Counted from the first letter of the stretch, positions 34,363-43,605 are shown. The stretch is DNA of 60,834 nucleotides from an uncultured Bacteroidales bacterium (GCA_937876865.1 CALEFF010000050.1:1-60834); one strand, 5' to 3'. The notes: generated from the sequence alone by a model not told the origin. Program-made: numbers and translations.

Positions 34363-35208
34363 TTAGTGTTTTTTTACTTCTATTAAATTCAAATCAAATA
34401 TCAAAGGCGTGTATGGTGCTATTGCTCCATAGCCAGCTTCTCCGTATGCTATTTTTGAGGGAATCAAAATCCTCATTTTCTCTCCTTTTTTCATATATGA
34501 AAGTCCTTCACTCCACCCTGCAATCAGTCCATCATCACCTAAGATAAATTCAAAAGGCTTTCCATCTGTATTTTTATCAAGAACATTATTTAAAGTATCG
34601 CTTACCGAATAGTAAACAGAGATTGTATCGCCATATTCTGCTTTTACTCCTTGCGAAAGAGTATGTTGAAGAATATATAACCCACTTGATTTTTTTTCTG
34701 CTTTGGGATAGTGTCTTGAAACAAAGATTGTAAGTGTTGAATCTTCTATTTTTTGATTTTCTATTACTTGTTTATCGTGATCGGTTAGTTCTTTTTGTGA
34801 TATTATTTGATGAACTTTTATATAAAAGCGTATTTTGTCATTTGGAAGTGGGACAATATTTTCTACAAATGGCACAATGCTATCCATAGGTGGCTCTATA
34901 ATTATTGAGTCTCCTATATGAACATTCAAAAGTAATTTATCAAAATCACTAACTGTATCAGCATTTACTTTAAATAGACGATTTGGACTGCCAAAGTTTG
35001 AATAAAGTACACTATCGTTTTGACGTATTTCGATTTCTCCAAGTATTATATCACCAACTTTTACTTTGGGTGAGGTTTTGTTTTCTACGCAGTGTTTAAA
35101 TTTAAAACCTTTTTCGGTAGAAGTAAAATCGGAACTTTTTTCTCGTTCTTTACAAGAAAAAAATGTTAAAACCAAAAGACTAAATATTAAAAAAGATTTG
35201 TTTTTCAT
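34363..35208 (-). CDS. FKBP-type isomerase lipoprotein
   Basis: The 281-residue protein has a lipoprotein signal (MKNKSFLIFSLLVLTFFSC, Cys19) followed by KEREKSSD. The C-terminal FKBP domain is recognisable by YGDTISVYYSVSD, EFILGDDGLIAGWSEGLSYM, MRILIPSKIAYGEAGYGAI and YTPLIFDLNLIEV. The N-terminal half is another beta-rich FKBP-like region. Lipoprotein FKBPs include GldI of gliding Bacteroidota, but one sequence cannot prove that role. It lies between two other FKBP genes. Confidence 0.88.
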   Translation of the reverse strand: MKNKSFLIFSLLVLTFFSCKEREKSSDFTSTEKGFKFKHCVENKTSPKVKVGDIILGEIEIRQNDSVLYSNFGSPNRLFKVNADTVSDFDKLLLNVHIGDSIIIEPPMDSIVPFVENIVPLPNDKIRFYIKVHQIISQKELTDHDKQVIENQKIEDSTLTIFVSRHYPKAEKKSSGLYILQHTLSQGVKAEYGDTISVYYSVSDTLNNVLDKNTDGKPFEFILGDDGLIAGWSEGLSYMKKGEKMRILIPSKIAYGEAGYGAIAPYTPLIFDLNLIEVKKH

Positions 35209-35224
35209 TTTTTATTTGGTAGTT

Positions 35225-35776
35225 TTATTCTATATATATTTCGTAAATAAGTGTTGCAGAAGGAGGTATTCTATCATTATCTCCTGTCAATCCATAGGCT
35301 AAGGACGACGGAATAATAACTCGTGCTTTGCAATTGTGATAAAGATGCGTCAAGGCTATTTGTAAACCCAAGGGACATTCGGAATCACTTCCTATTTTAA
35401 TATTTAATTTTCCGTCTTTTTCGCTATCGTAAACCTTTGTACCATTAAGCAAATAGCATTTATAGTTTAAAGAAATTATTTCAGCGTTTTGTATTTTTCC
35501 CCCTTTGGTTTGAGAAATTATTTCCAAGAAAATACCATCTATTTCTTTGACTTGCCAAGAGTTTCTTTCAACATAGGATTTTATACGTTCTAATTCTTTT
35601 TTTATTACTATTTGATTATTTTTTTCTAACCTATCTTCTATTTTTTCTTCTCTTATTCTAAGAGAATCTTCTTTGCTTAAAACCTTTTCTGTAAGGTCTT
35701 CTTCTCTATAAGAACGAGAACAAGAAACAATAAGTAGTAGAAAAATTAAAGGAAGTAGTTTAACAATTGTTTTCAT
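35225..35776 (-). CDS. FKBP-type isomerase lipoprotein (small)
   Basis: The start is the ATG at 35776 (183 residues), giving MKTIVKLLPLIFLLLIVSC with the lipid-modified Cys at residue 19 and the acidic-rich SRSYREED after it. A helical charged segment follows, then an FKBP domain with NYKCYLLNGTKVYDSEKDGK, CPLGLQIALTHL, ARVIIPSSLAYGLTGDND and PPSATLIYEIYIE. Some active-site aromatic residues are missing, so activity is uncertain. It overlaps the upstream DHH gene by 17 bases. Confidence 0.85.
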   Translation of the reverse strand: MKTIVKLLPLIFLLLIVSCSRSYREEDLTEKVLSKEDSLRIREEKIEDRLEKNNQIVIKKELERIKSYVERNSWQVKEIDGIFLEIISQTKGGKIQNAEIISLNYKCYLLNGTKVYDSEKDGKLNIKIGSDSECPLGLQIALTHLYHNCKARVIIPSSLAYGLTGDNDRIPPSATLIYEIYIE

Positions 35777-36782
35777 GTAAGTTATTTTGTATTTGTTCTT
35801 CCAATATTTTTTCCACTTCTTCAAGAGAAAGAGTTGAATTACCCCCTGCGGCTAATATATGCCCTCCTCCATTCCAATATTGATTTGCAAATTTGTTTAC
35901 ATCTATATTCGGATTCGTTGAACGGAAAGATAATCGAATTGTGTCTTGACGTTCTGATAATAATGCTGCAAATTCAATTCCTTCTATGCGTAAAGGATAA
36001 TTTACAACACCTTCTAAGTCTCCTTTTTGAAAGTTAAATTGACGCAATTCTTGTTTTGAAACTGATATATATGCCGCTTTGTATTCTGGGAATACTCTTA
36101 ATTTTTCACTTAGTAAGTATCCTAATAATTTTAAACGATTTTCAGAAGACAGGTCAAATACCTGACGCTTTAAAGGTGCTATTTCCAATCCTAAATCAAC
36201 TAATTCCGCTACTACATCAAAGCAATCTCTTCTTGCACAAGAGAATGAGAATGAACCTGTATCGGTACAAATTCCTGTATAGATTGATTTTGCTACATTA
36301 AGGTCTATTTTGGTAGGGTCTAACTGTTTTATAATTTTGTAAGTCAATTCAGCAGTTGAAGAAGCCTCTGAATCCGAGAAAGAAATATCAAATTGATTTG
36401 GGTCAATGTGATGATCTATTAAAATTCTTGGCACATTGAGTGGCTCTATTAAGCGTTGCAATTCTTCTGAGGTGCGAGATATACGATTCAAATCCATAAA
36501 AATCAATAAATCTGCTTGTTTCAACAATTGCTTTACAATCAATAAACCATTACTTGCTATAAGATGATTTACTCCTTCAAATAAAAATGAAAGATTTTGA
36601 GCATATTCATTAGGATAGATTATACTTAGATTTTTCTTCCCTAAGTTTTGTAAAAATTTATAAAGCCCCGTAGTTGAGCCAACAGCATCTCCGTCTGGAT
36701 TGAAGTGAGATAATATCACTATATTATCACTTATTTCAATCATTTTGGAGAATTGTTCTATTTTCTCTTTGGTTAATATCAT
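35760..36782 (-). CDS. DHH/DHHA1 phosphoesterase (NrnA-like)
   Basis: The 340-residue protein has DHH-family motifs SHFNPDGDAVGSTTGLY (motif I/II), FMDLNR, LIDHHID (DHH) and a DHHA1 domain ending GGGHILAAGGN. NrnA proteins degrade nanoRNA and pAp. It sits just after dnaJ (11 bases) and before the FKBP lipoproteins. Its first codons lie in a 21-bp direct repeat: TTAACCAAAGAGAAAAT occurs within the gene and ACCAAAGAGAAAATG at the start codon. Confidence 0.92.
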   Translation of the reverse strand: MILTKEKIEQFSKMIEISDNIVILSHFNPDGDAVGSTTGLYKFLQNLGKKNLSIIYPNEYAQNLSFLFEGVNHLIASNGLLIVKQLLKQADLLIFMDLNRISRTSEELQRLIEPLNVPRILIDHHIDPNQFDISFSDSEASSTAELTYKIIKQLDPTKIDLNVAKSIYTGICTDTGSFSFSCARRDCFDVVAELVDLGLEIAPLKRQVFDLSSENRLKLLGYLLSEKLRVFPEYKAAYISVSKQELRQFNFQKGDLEGVVNYPLRIEGIEFAALLSERQDTIRLSFRSTNPNIDVNKFANQYWNGGGHILAAGGNSTLSLEEVEKILEEQIQNNLHENNC

Positions 36783-36801
36783 TTTCTCTTTGGTTATGAA
36801 A
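36761..36801. repeat. 21-bp tandem duplication across a start codon
   Basis: TTTTCTCTTTGGTTA occurs at 36761 and 36782, exactly 21 bases apart. On the minus strand the units are CAAAGAGAAAAT(G/A), one ending in the start ATG and one encoding residues 5-8 (KEKI). Confidence 0.8.
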
Positions 36802-37945
36802 ACATATTCTTCATTTTCTCAAAGAAACTTTTTTCTTTTGCGTTTGGTTTTGGTTTAAACGAGTCTAATTTTGAAAGTTCATCTAATAATTTCTTTTCCT
36901 CTTTTGTAAAACTCTTTGGCACCCAAACATCAACTCTTACAAGCAAATCACCTTTTGAATAACCGTTTACATCTGGAAGTCCTTTACCTTTCAAACGGAA
37001 TACTTTACCCGATGGCATTCCTTGTTCAATTTTAAATTTAACTTTTCCACTTAATGTTGGCACCTCTATTGTTGAGCCTTGCACCGCTTCAGAAAAAGTT
37101 ATGTATGTTTGCATACAAAGATTGTTCCCATCACGCTCAAATATCTCGTGTTTGATTTCTTCAATTACAACTATCAAGTCGCCATTAATTCCATTTCTTG
37201 CACCAGCGTTTCCTAAACCTCGCATAGCCAATTGCATTCCGTCTTGAACTCCTGCTGGAATTTTTATTTCTACAATTTCCTCTCTTTGAACTATTCCTTC
37301 GCCTCTACAATCTGGACATTTGTCTTTTATTATCGTTCCCTCACCATTGCAATGCGGACAAGTAGTTTGTGTTTGCATATTTCCAAGTATTGTTCTTTGT
37401 ATTTGAACAATCACTCCTGAACCGCCACAATGAGAACATGTAACTTTTTCTGATCCAGCCTTTGCTCCACTTCCCTTACAAGAAGAACATTCTACGTATT
37501 TTTTTACTTTGATTTTCTTTTCTACTCCTTGTTCTATTTCTTCTAAGGTTAGTTTTACTCTAATTCTTAAATTACCTCCTTTATTCACTCTTTTACCTCT
37601 GCCATTGCTTCGTGAACCAAAGCCACTGAACCCTCCAAATCCACCACCAAAAATATCGCCAAACATAGAGAAGATATCATCCATATTCATTCCTGCTCCA
37701 CCACCAAATCCTCCTTGTCCGTCTACTCCTGCGTGTCCAAATTGGTCATATCTCGCTCTTTTGTCTTTATCTCTTAATACATCGTAGGCTTCTGCTGCTT
37801 CTTTGAATTTTTCTTCTGCACTTTTGTCGCCCGGATTCTTATCTGGGTGATATTTTATCGCTAATTTTCTATATGCTTTTTTCAATTCATCATCGGTAGC
37901 GTCTTTTGAAACCCCGAGTACTTCATAATAATCTCTTTTAGCCAT
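36794..37945 (-). CDS. dnaJ: Chaperone DnaJ
   Basis: DnaJ is the Hsp40 co-chaperone of DnaK. The 383-residue protein has the J domain with HPD at residues 33-35, a Gly/Phe-rich linker, four CxxCxGxG-type zinc repeats (CSSCKGSG, CSHCGGSG, CPHCNGEG, CPDCRGEG) and the C-terminal substrate domains ending in KNMFS. It follows grpE by 24 bases. Confidence 0.98.
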   Translation of the reverse strand: MAKRDYYEVLGVSKDATDDELKKAYRKLAIKYHPDKNPGDKSAEEKFKEAAEAYDVLRDKDKRARYDQFGHAGVDGQGGFGGGAGMNMDDIFSMFGDIFGGGFGGFSGFGSRSNGRGKRVNKGGNLRIRVKLTLEEIEQGVEKKIKVKKYVECSSCKGSGAKAGSEKVTCSHCGGSGVIVQIQRTILGNMQTQTTCPHCNGEGTIIKDKCPDCRGEGIVQREEIVEIKIPAGVQDGMQLAMRGLGNAGARNGINGDLIVVIEEIKHEIFERDGNNLCMQTYITFSEAVQGSTIEVPTLSGKVKFKIEQGMPSGKVFRLKGKGLPDVNGYSKGDLLVRVDVWVPKSFTKEEKKLLDELSKLDSFKPKPNAKEKSFFEKMKNMFS

Positions 37946-37969
37946 TGTTTAATTTTTTCTTTTTTTTTA

Positions 37970-38536
37970 CTACATCGCCACAACTACTTTGGCATATCTT
38001 ATTACTTTTTCGTGTAAGTAATAGCCTTTAGTGGTTTCATCTAATACTATACCTTTTTGCTCTTCGCTTTCTGCTGGCACTTGTGCTATTGCTTCGTGTA
38101 GATTTTCGTCAAATTTCTCTCCTTTTGCGTTCATTGGCTTTAAACCTTTTTGAGTAAGGATTGACATCAATTTATTATAAATCAATTCTATTCCTTCTTT
38201 GGCTTTAAGAAATTTTTCATCTTCAAATTTTTCGAAATTAACCAATGCTCTTTCGTAATCATCTACAACTGGCAACAAATCTTTAATTGTATTCTCTGCT
38301 GCGTTTTGAATAAGTTCTATTTTTTCTTTTGATGTTCTTTTTCTAAAGTTTTCAAAATCTGAATATAACAAAAGATATTTTTTATTTAACTCTTCTAACT
38401 TTTCCGTTAATTCTTCTTCTTTTGTTTTTGTAGTTTCTTCTATTGTTTCTTGTGTTTGTTCCGATGTTACTTCTTCTTTCTGAACATTTACTTGTTGTTC
38501 TTCCATATCTTTTTTGTGTTTTTTCTTGTTAAACAT
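37970..38536 (-). CDS. grpE: Nucleotide exchange factor GrpE
   Basis: GrpE releases ADP from DnaK. I choose the ATG at 38536 (188 residues, MFNKKKHKK); a longer start would overlap the upstream gene and a shorter one at 38506 (MEEQQ) is possible. It has the acidic, Thr/Gln-rich N-terminus, a long helix (LNKKYLLLYSDFENFRKRTS), LLPVVDDYERALV and the beta-domain FDENLHEAIAQVP ... GYYLHEKVIRYAKVVV. It is in operon with dnaJ. Confidence 0.94.
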   Translation of the reverse strand: MFNKKKHKKDMEEQQVNVQKEEVTSEQTQETIEETTKTKEEELTEKLEELNKKYLLLYSDFENFRKRTSKEKIELIQNAAENTIKDLLPVVDDYERALVNFEKFEDEKFLKAKEGIELIYNKLMSILTQKGLKPMNAKGEKFDENLHEAIAQVPAESEEQKGIVLDETTKGYYLHEKVIRYAKVVVAM

Positions 38537-38595
38537 AATATCTTCGTAGTGTGTTATGTAATTTTTGTTCCGTTCTCTATTTTTATGACATTTTG

Positions 38596-40143
38596 TCAAT
38601 TTCTATGAATAAAAATATCTTGCTTTGACATAGGACGATTTTCTTCTAACCAAACAAAACCTTTTAATATTTTTTCTTTTTCATCAATACGATCATTATC
38701 GTCTAAATAAAATTTTGGCAAATCAATTGCTGTCATTTTTTTTAATCGCCCTCTTTCAAAATATAGGTTTAATTTACTGCTTTCTCCAATATTCACCCCA
38801 GTAAGTCTTTTATTCTTTTTATCTTCTTCCCAAAAATAAAAAATACTTTTTACTTGGTGTTCTATTTCTGCATACTTTATTCTATTTTTTGAGAAATTGG
38901 CTTTGAAATTTCTACCACTTATTTGATTGAAATATTGTTTTGTTGTTGTATCTGAATTTTGTGCTATTATAACATTTGGATACATAAACATTTCTCTAAC
39001 AGAGTTTTCAACCACTTTTAGACTTATTGTATCGGCAGTAAATTGATTATTTTCATTCCAAAGAATTGGTCGTCCAAGAAAATATACCAAAGAATCTTTT
39101 ATATCATAAAATAGCGTATCTGCTACACCTTGCATATCCATTCTATAAAATTTCACGTGATTATAAGCATACATTTCCTCTGCTCGCATATTTGTATCAA
39201 AATATATCCAAATACTATCACAATGTAAATGAAGTGTATCTTGTTCTTCTACTTGTTGAAGAAGTATTTCCTTTGTTAAAAAAAAGTATGGAATAGAATC
39301 TTTTTTATCCTTTTCTAAATATTGAGAGTAAGCAATAATTTGATTTACACTATCTGTAAGACATATATCACGATAAGCTTTTGAATTTTCTGTTTTAGTG
39401 TTATAAAATATACTATCAGCAACTAACTGTTTACTATCGTTTATAATAAGATTATCTTTATAAAGAGTTGCATCATCTGTTTTTGTGTCATAAAGACCTT
39501 TTGAAGTACTGATTTTCACACTGTCTTTTGTAGTAATATAAGTCTTTGAAAAAAAATACGCAATCTTTGATTTACTATCATAAAAGAGTGAATCGGAAAT
39601 TAGATTGAGTGAATTATTTTCTAATAACACTTCATCGGTAAATTCAAACACTTTTGTATCGATTAAATACGTTCCAAAATTACTTTCAAGCGTATTTTCT
39701 TCATCCCAAATATCTGCATGAGTTGTATAACGCACTGTTTGAGCAACTCTATCCATTACCATATAGTCTGTTTGGAGGTTTATTTTCCCATCATATAAAG
39801 TTACAGTATCACCAAAGACTTCTGCTACTTTTATATTTGCATCATAAAAGAACTCATCACCATATAAATGAAGAGTATCTTGATAAATATGGATATTATT
39901 GTATGCGTTTATAAGATTTTCTTCTGTATTGAATATTGCAGAATCACAAGTCATTGTCATATTTTCATGAACAAAGACAACATTTGATTTTAATATTAAG
40001 TGATTGGGGAAAGATGGTAATTTCTCTCCCCAATCAGAACTATAATATACTTGCTTCTGTGCTGAAATTGTTTGATATAAAGATGTAATCGAAAGCATTA
40101 GTAGCACGACTACATACTTTATAATTTTAATCTTCGTATTCAT
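38596..40143 (-). CDS. OstA-like (LptA/LptD-type) envelope protein
   Basis: The 515-residue exported protein (signal peptide MNTKIKIIKYVVVLLMLSIT ... ISA) is made of OstA beta-jellyroll repeats, recognisable by recurrent motifs LILKSNVVFVHENMTMTCD, ADSIFYNTKTENSKAY, CDSIWIYFDTN and SGRNFKANFSKNRIKY. Bacteroidota carry such stand-alone OstA-like proteins, probably helping lipopolysaccharide cross the periplasm. Its start overlaps the end of the upstream PepSY-like gene by 17 bases. Confidence 0.88.
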   Translation of the reverse strand: MNTKIKIIKYVVVLLMLSITSLYQTISAQKQVYYSSDWGEKLPSFPNHLILKSNVVFVHENMTMTCDSAIFNTEENLINAYNNIHIYQDTLHLYGDEFFYDANIKVAEVFGDTVTLYDGKINLQTDYMVMDRVAQTVRYTTHADIWDEENTLESNFGTYLIDTKVFEFTDEVLLENNSLNLISDSLFYDSKSKIAYFFSKTYITTKDSVKISTSKGLYDTKTDDATLYKDNLIINDSKQLVADSIFYNTKTENSKAYRDICLTDSVNQIIAYSQYLEKDKKDSIPYFFLTKEILLQQVEEQDTLHLHCDSIWIYFDTNMRAEEMYAYNHVKFYRMDMQGVADTLFYDIKDSLVYFLGRPILWNENNQFTADTISLKVVENSVREMFMYPNVIIAQNSDTTTKQYFNQISGRNFKANFSKNRIKYAEIEHQVKSIFYFWEEDKKNKRLTGVNIGESSKLNLYFERGRLKKMTAIDLPKFYLDDNDRIDEKEKILKGFVWLEENRPMSKQDIFIHRN

Positions 40144-41203
40144 CAGTAGAACCTGCTAATCCTTGATATCTAAATGACTTGTCATAGGTTAGCTTTATAT
40201 ATTTCTTATCTTTTTTGCCTTTTATTTTTTCTGATAATTCAATATAGAAATAAGTTTCCAATTTTCTATCTGTTATAGTCTTTCTATACTTAACATCATA
40301 CTCTACTTTTTGGAATTTTTCTATTTTAGCATCTGGATAACGCTCATCTAAATCTTGCATTATCAATCTTGGATAACGATCTTTCTCTACTTGCTTTGTT
40401 GTTGTCATTAACATTCCATCAGGTTTATAACACAACTCTGTTGGAATTCCACGATTTTCAAATGACGCTATAAAGTTTTCTCCGTCTTGTCTCCATTTTA
40501 CATCTTCCATTCTTCTAAACTTCTTGTTAAAAGCATCTAAAACTTCTTTTGGAGTTACAGATACGTCTAACGATTCAGGAACATCAATTTCCACGTCTTT
40601 GGATTTTTTCTTTCCTGCACTCTTCACATCATCTTCTATTCTGATTTCCAATCCACTTCCGTCCATTTCTGCTCTTTCTGCCATCTTTTTTTGTCTGTAT
40701 TCTATGGCTTCTGGATTTAATCTTGAAATATAATCTTTTTTAACAAAGTCTGGATCAGGTGCATTGGTCTTTGTAAGCTTTCCTCTTGGGTCAAAAATCA
40801 TTTCATACTCTGTTTGACCTATTCCTTTCATTGCAATAATCAACCTATAATAGTTATCGCCTGAAAAATCTTCTATGTATTCTGATTTTTTTATGCGATA
40901 TCCTGGATAGTTATTTAAGAAATAGTTTGCAACTAAGGTTGGTAATTCTTGCTCTGCTACATTAAAGATAGTGAATTGCCAATTTCCTGTTGCGGTTAAA
41001 AACACTCGTCCGATTTGTTCATCTATACTTATTTCTGCAACATATTGTCCTGTTTCAAAATACCAACCTTGAAGTTTGTAATCTGAATATGTATTTTCTA
41101 ATCCTAACCTAACTTCTTGCGGAATATCAGAATTACGCAATTTTTGAGCGTTAAGTCCTAATGAAATAGTTAATAATAATGTTGCTAATATGATTCGTCT
41201 CAT
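40127..41203 (-). CDS. Exported protein with two PepSY-like domains
   Basis: The 358-residue protein has signal peptide MRRIILATLLLTISLGLNAQ. Two PepSY-like (PF11396-type) modules are at about residues 22-140 and 215-350, each with the pattern of a short helix, W.....Y.A.......R.......G (GWYFETGQYVAEISIDEQIG; VKWRQDGENFIASFENRGIP) and a YP-type turn (NNYPGYRIKKSEYIED; ERYPDAKIEKFQKVEYD). A basic/acidic linker joins them. The function is unknown. It follows purA by 20 bases. Confidence 0.75.
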   Translation of the reverse strand: MRRIILATLLLTISLGLNAQKLRNSDIPQEVRLGLENTYSDYKLQGWYFETGQYVAEISIDEQIGRVFLTATGNWQFTIFNVAEQELPTLVANYFLNNYPGYRIKKSEYIEDFSGDNYYRLIIAMKGIGQTEYEMIFDPRGKLTKTNAPDPDFVKKDYISRLNPEAIEYRQKKMAERAEMDGSGLEIRIEDDVKSAGKKKSKDVEIDVPESLDVSVTPKEVLDAFNKKFRRMEDVKWRQDGENFIASFENRGIPTELCYKPDGMLMTTTKQVEKDRYPRLIMQDLDERYPDAKIEKFQKVEYDVKYRKTITDRKLETYFYIELSEKIKGKKDKKYIKLTYDKSFRYQGLAGSTDEYED

Positions 41204-41223
41204 AAATTATTTATTTTGTTTAT

Positions 41224-42522
41224 TTAAAATTCCGCTCTAATAATCGTATCTTTACGATTTGGACTTGTTGATACTAAAACTATTGGCAAACCTGTCTTTT
41301 CTTCTAATTTAGCGATGTATTGACGCATATTTTCTGGTAAGTTTTCGTATTTATCTATACCTTCAACGTTTTGTTTCCAACCTTTGCAAGATGAATACAC
41401 TGGTTCCATTGTTTGTTCCATATCAAATGGTAATTCCATTGTGCGTTTGCCTTCAATAATATACTCTTCGCAGTATTTAATTGTGTCAAACTCATTCATA
41501 ACATCTATTTTCATTAACATAAGATGCGTAACACCGTTTAACATACAAGCATATTTCAATGCAGGGATATCAAACCAACCACAACGTCTTGGTCTTCCTG
41601 TTGTAGAACCAAATTCTCTTCCTTTTTGTCTTAGTTGTTCTCCGTCTTCATCAAATAATTCTGTTGGGAATGGCCCACTACCAACTCTTGTACAATAAGC
41701 TTTACAAATACCAAACACTTTTCCTATTCTTGATGGTGCAATTCCTAAACCAGAACAAACTCCTGCTGTAATGGTATTTGAAGATGTAACAAAAGGATAT
41801 GATCCGAAGTCTATATCTAACATACTTCCTTGTGCACCTTCTGCTAATATTTTTTTACCATCGTCTAATGCTTGATTTATATAATATTCACTGTTTATGA
41901 TATTAAATCTTTTTAAATTTTCAAGCGAAGCCATCCATTTTTCTTCATACTCTGCCAAAGTTAAGCCTTCGATTTGGAAAGAGTTTTCGTCAAATCCTAA
42001 TGATTTTATAATTCTTACATGACCTTGTTTTGCTTTTTCGTAATTAGAAGTAAAGTTTTTCGACAATACATCTCCAACTCTTAATCCTGTACGGGCAACT
42101 TTATCGGTGTAAGCAGGACCTATTCCTTTTAGAGTAGAGCCTATTTTTCTTTCTCCTTTTGATGCTTCATTTGCAGCGTCTAATAGACGATGACTTGGTA
42201 ATATTAAGTGTGCTTTTTTAGAGATATACAAGTTTTTTGTAGGGTCAAAACCTATTTTTTCTAAGGTTGATATTTCTTTTTCAAAAATCAATGGTTCTAT
42301 AAGTACACCATTGCCTATTATATTTATTTTTTCTTTATGACAAATCCCCGATGGAATTATATGTAACACGTGTTTAATCCCATCAAATTCAAGTGTATGT
42401 CCTGCATTCGGACCTCCTTGAAATCTTGCTACTATATCATATTTTGGTGTTAATACATCTACTACTTTTCCTTTTCCTTCGTCTCCCCATTGTAAACCGA
42501 GAAGCACATCTATCTTACTCAT
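41224..42522 (-). CDS. purA: Adenylosuccinate synthetase
   Basis: PurA joins IMP and aspartate using GTP, the first step from IMP to AMP. The 432-residue protein has the GTP-binding GLQWGDEGKGKVVD, GGPNAGHT, GIGPAYTDKVAR, EGAQGSMLDIDFGSYPFVTS and the loop FGSTTGRPRRCGWFD. It has its own promoter box and is the first gene of the long minus-strand run to recN. Confidence 0.98.
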   Translation of the reverse strand: MSKIDVLLGLQWGDEGKGKVVDVLTPKYDIVARFQGGPNAGHTLEFDGIKHVLHIIPSGICHKEKINIIGNGVLIEPLIFEKEISTLEKIGFDPTKNLYISKKAHLILPSHRLLDAANEASKGERKIGSTLKGIGPAYTDKVARTGLRVGDVLSKNFTSNYEKAKQGHVRIIKSLGFDENSFQIEGLTLAEYEEKWMASLENLKRFNIINSEYYINQALDDGKKILAEGAQGSMLDIDFGSYPFVTSSNTITAGVCSGLGIAPSRIGKVFGICKAYCTRVGSGPFPTELFDEDGEQLRQKGREFGSTTGRPRRCGWFDIPALKYACMLNGVTHLMLMKIDVMNEFDTIKYCEEYIIEGKRTMELPFDMEQTMEPVYSSCKGWKQNVEGIDKYENLPENMRQYIAKLEEKTGLPIVLVSTSPNRKDTIIRAEF

Positions 42523-42559
42523 CTTCGATAAAAATTTTATTTTTCCAATAAATTAAATG

Positions 42560-42567
42560 CAAATGTA
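42560..42567 (-). promoter_or_regulatory. -7 box TACATTTG for the purA to recN run
   Basis: It matches TAnnTTTG on the minus strand, 37 bases before the purA ATG. I saw no other clear promoter in the following 12 kb, but did not examine every coding stretch for one. Confidence 0.6.
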
Positions 42568-42577
42568 CGCAAAAAAA

Positions 42578-42600
42578 CTTGATTAAACTATAATTTCAAG
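42578..42600 (-). terminator. Weak terminator after the BadF-type kinase gene
   Basis: A 5-bp stem, CTTGA (42578-42582) with TCAAG (42596-42600), is followed by seven T on the minus strand. The stem is short, so this is tentative. Confidence 0.35.
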
Positions 42601-42616
42601 ATTTTTTATACCTAAA

Positions 42617-43456
42617 TTATTGTATATGATAATTAACAAGAGCATTTAATGGTGCTTTTATCACATTGTTTATTTGCATACCATACTTATTTGCAACTTC
42701 TTTTAATTCTTCTATTGCCAAACAAGCTATACTTCCAACGACATTTATAACGTATTTATTATATGAGGTATAATAAGTTATTTGTTCTTTAAAGAAATTG
42801 TCAAAGGCTTGCATTATTACATCTTTACAATAAGGTGTTGATTTATTTTCTATTGCAAAGCGTGCAAATGAAGCAACATAATAGTTAGGACCTTCTTCTT
42901 TATAAAGTTTATTTAAAAAATCCGATTCTTCTCCTGGGTATTTCTCTGCAAACTTTTGCATTAATTCCTCAGGCATACGTCCTCTTAAATAATCTCTAAG
43001 AATCAATCTCCCAATATTTGTTCCTGCTCCTTCATCACAAAGAACATATCCAAGCGATGCTACGTTTTCTACAATATTTTCACCATCGTAAAGACATGAG
43101 TTTGAACCCGTTCCAAGAATTGCAGCTATTGCAGCACTCCTTCCACAAGTAGCTCTTGCAGCTCCAAGTAAATCTCCTTCAACACATATCTTTGCAAAAG
43201 GAAAATAAGGTTTAAACCACGCTACAACTTCCTCTTGTTTTACTTTTGCTGAACATCCCGAAGCGTAAATATATATTTCATAAACACTATTCACATCTGT
43301 ATTTGGCAAAACTTTTTCTTCTATTTCTTTTCTCATTGTTTGCTCCGATACATTGTAAGGATTCATTCCTCTTGTAGAAAACGTTGTCTTTATATTTTTA
43401 CCTTCTACCAAAGCCCAATCGGTTTTTGTAGAGCCCCCATCTGCAATTAAAATCAT
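42617..43456 (-). CDS. BadF/BadG-family N-acetylglucosamine kinase-like ATPase
   Basis: The ATG at 43456 gives 279 residues starting MILIADGGSTKTDWALVEG, the ASKHA phosphate-1 motif; a -7 box at 43477-43484 excludes the longer start. AILGTGSNSCLYDG, GYVLCDEGAGTNIGR and VVGSIACLA are typical of bacterial N-acetylglucosamine kinase-like proteins, probably used in amino-sugar recycling. Confidence 0.85.
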   Translation of the reverse strand: MILIADGGSTKTDWALVEGKNIKTTFSTRGMNPYNVSEQTMRKEIEEKVLPNTDVNSVYEIYIYASGCSAKVKQEEVVAWFKPYFPFAKICVEGDLLGAARATCGRSAAIAAILGTGSNSCLYDGENIVENVASLGYVLCDEGAGTNIGRLILRDYLRGRMPEELMQKFAEKYPGEESDFLNKLYKEEGPNYYVASFARFAIENKSTPYCKDVIMQAFDNFFKEQITYYTSYNKYVINVVGSIACLAIEELKEVANKYGMQINNVIKAPLNALVNYHIQ

Positions 43457-43476
43457 ATTTTTAAAAATTTTTCTTG

Positions 43477-43484
43477 CAAATATA
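43477..43484 (-). promoter_or_regulatory. -7 box TATATTTG for the BadF-type kinase
   Basis: It matches TAnnTTTG on the minus strand, 20 bases before the ATG at 43456. Confidence 0.6.
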
Positions 43485-43520
43485 CACAAAAAAAAGAGAC
43501 CTAATACTTAGTTGTTTTTT

Positions 43521-43605
43521 TTTCTTTGATTTTTAAAAATTTTTCTTTGTTTTTTTATTTTTTTTCTTTGATTTTTTAAAATTTTTCTTTGATTTTTTTT
43601 CTTTG
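43521..43605. repeat. 21-bp-period TTTCTTTG array between divergent genes
   Basis: TTTCTTTG starts at 43521, 43542, 43563, 43584 and 43598. The spacings are 21, 21, 21 and then 14. Pure A/T sequence fills the gaps. The last box is the likely -33 element of the abrB promoter. Confidence 0.85.

Noticed and set aside
10554..43605. CRISPR arrays as an explanation for the 21-bp arrays
   Set aside because: There are no unique spacers, units are only 21 bases including the variable part, and no cas gene is in the window.
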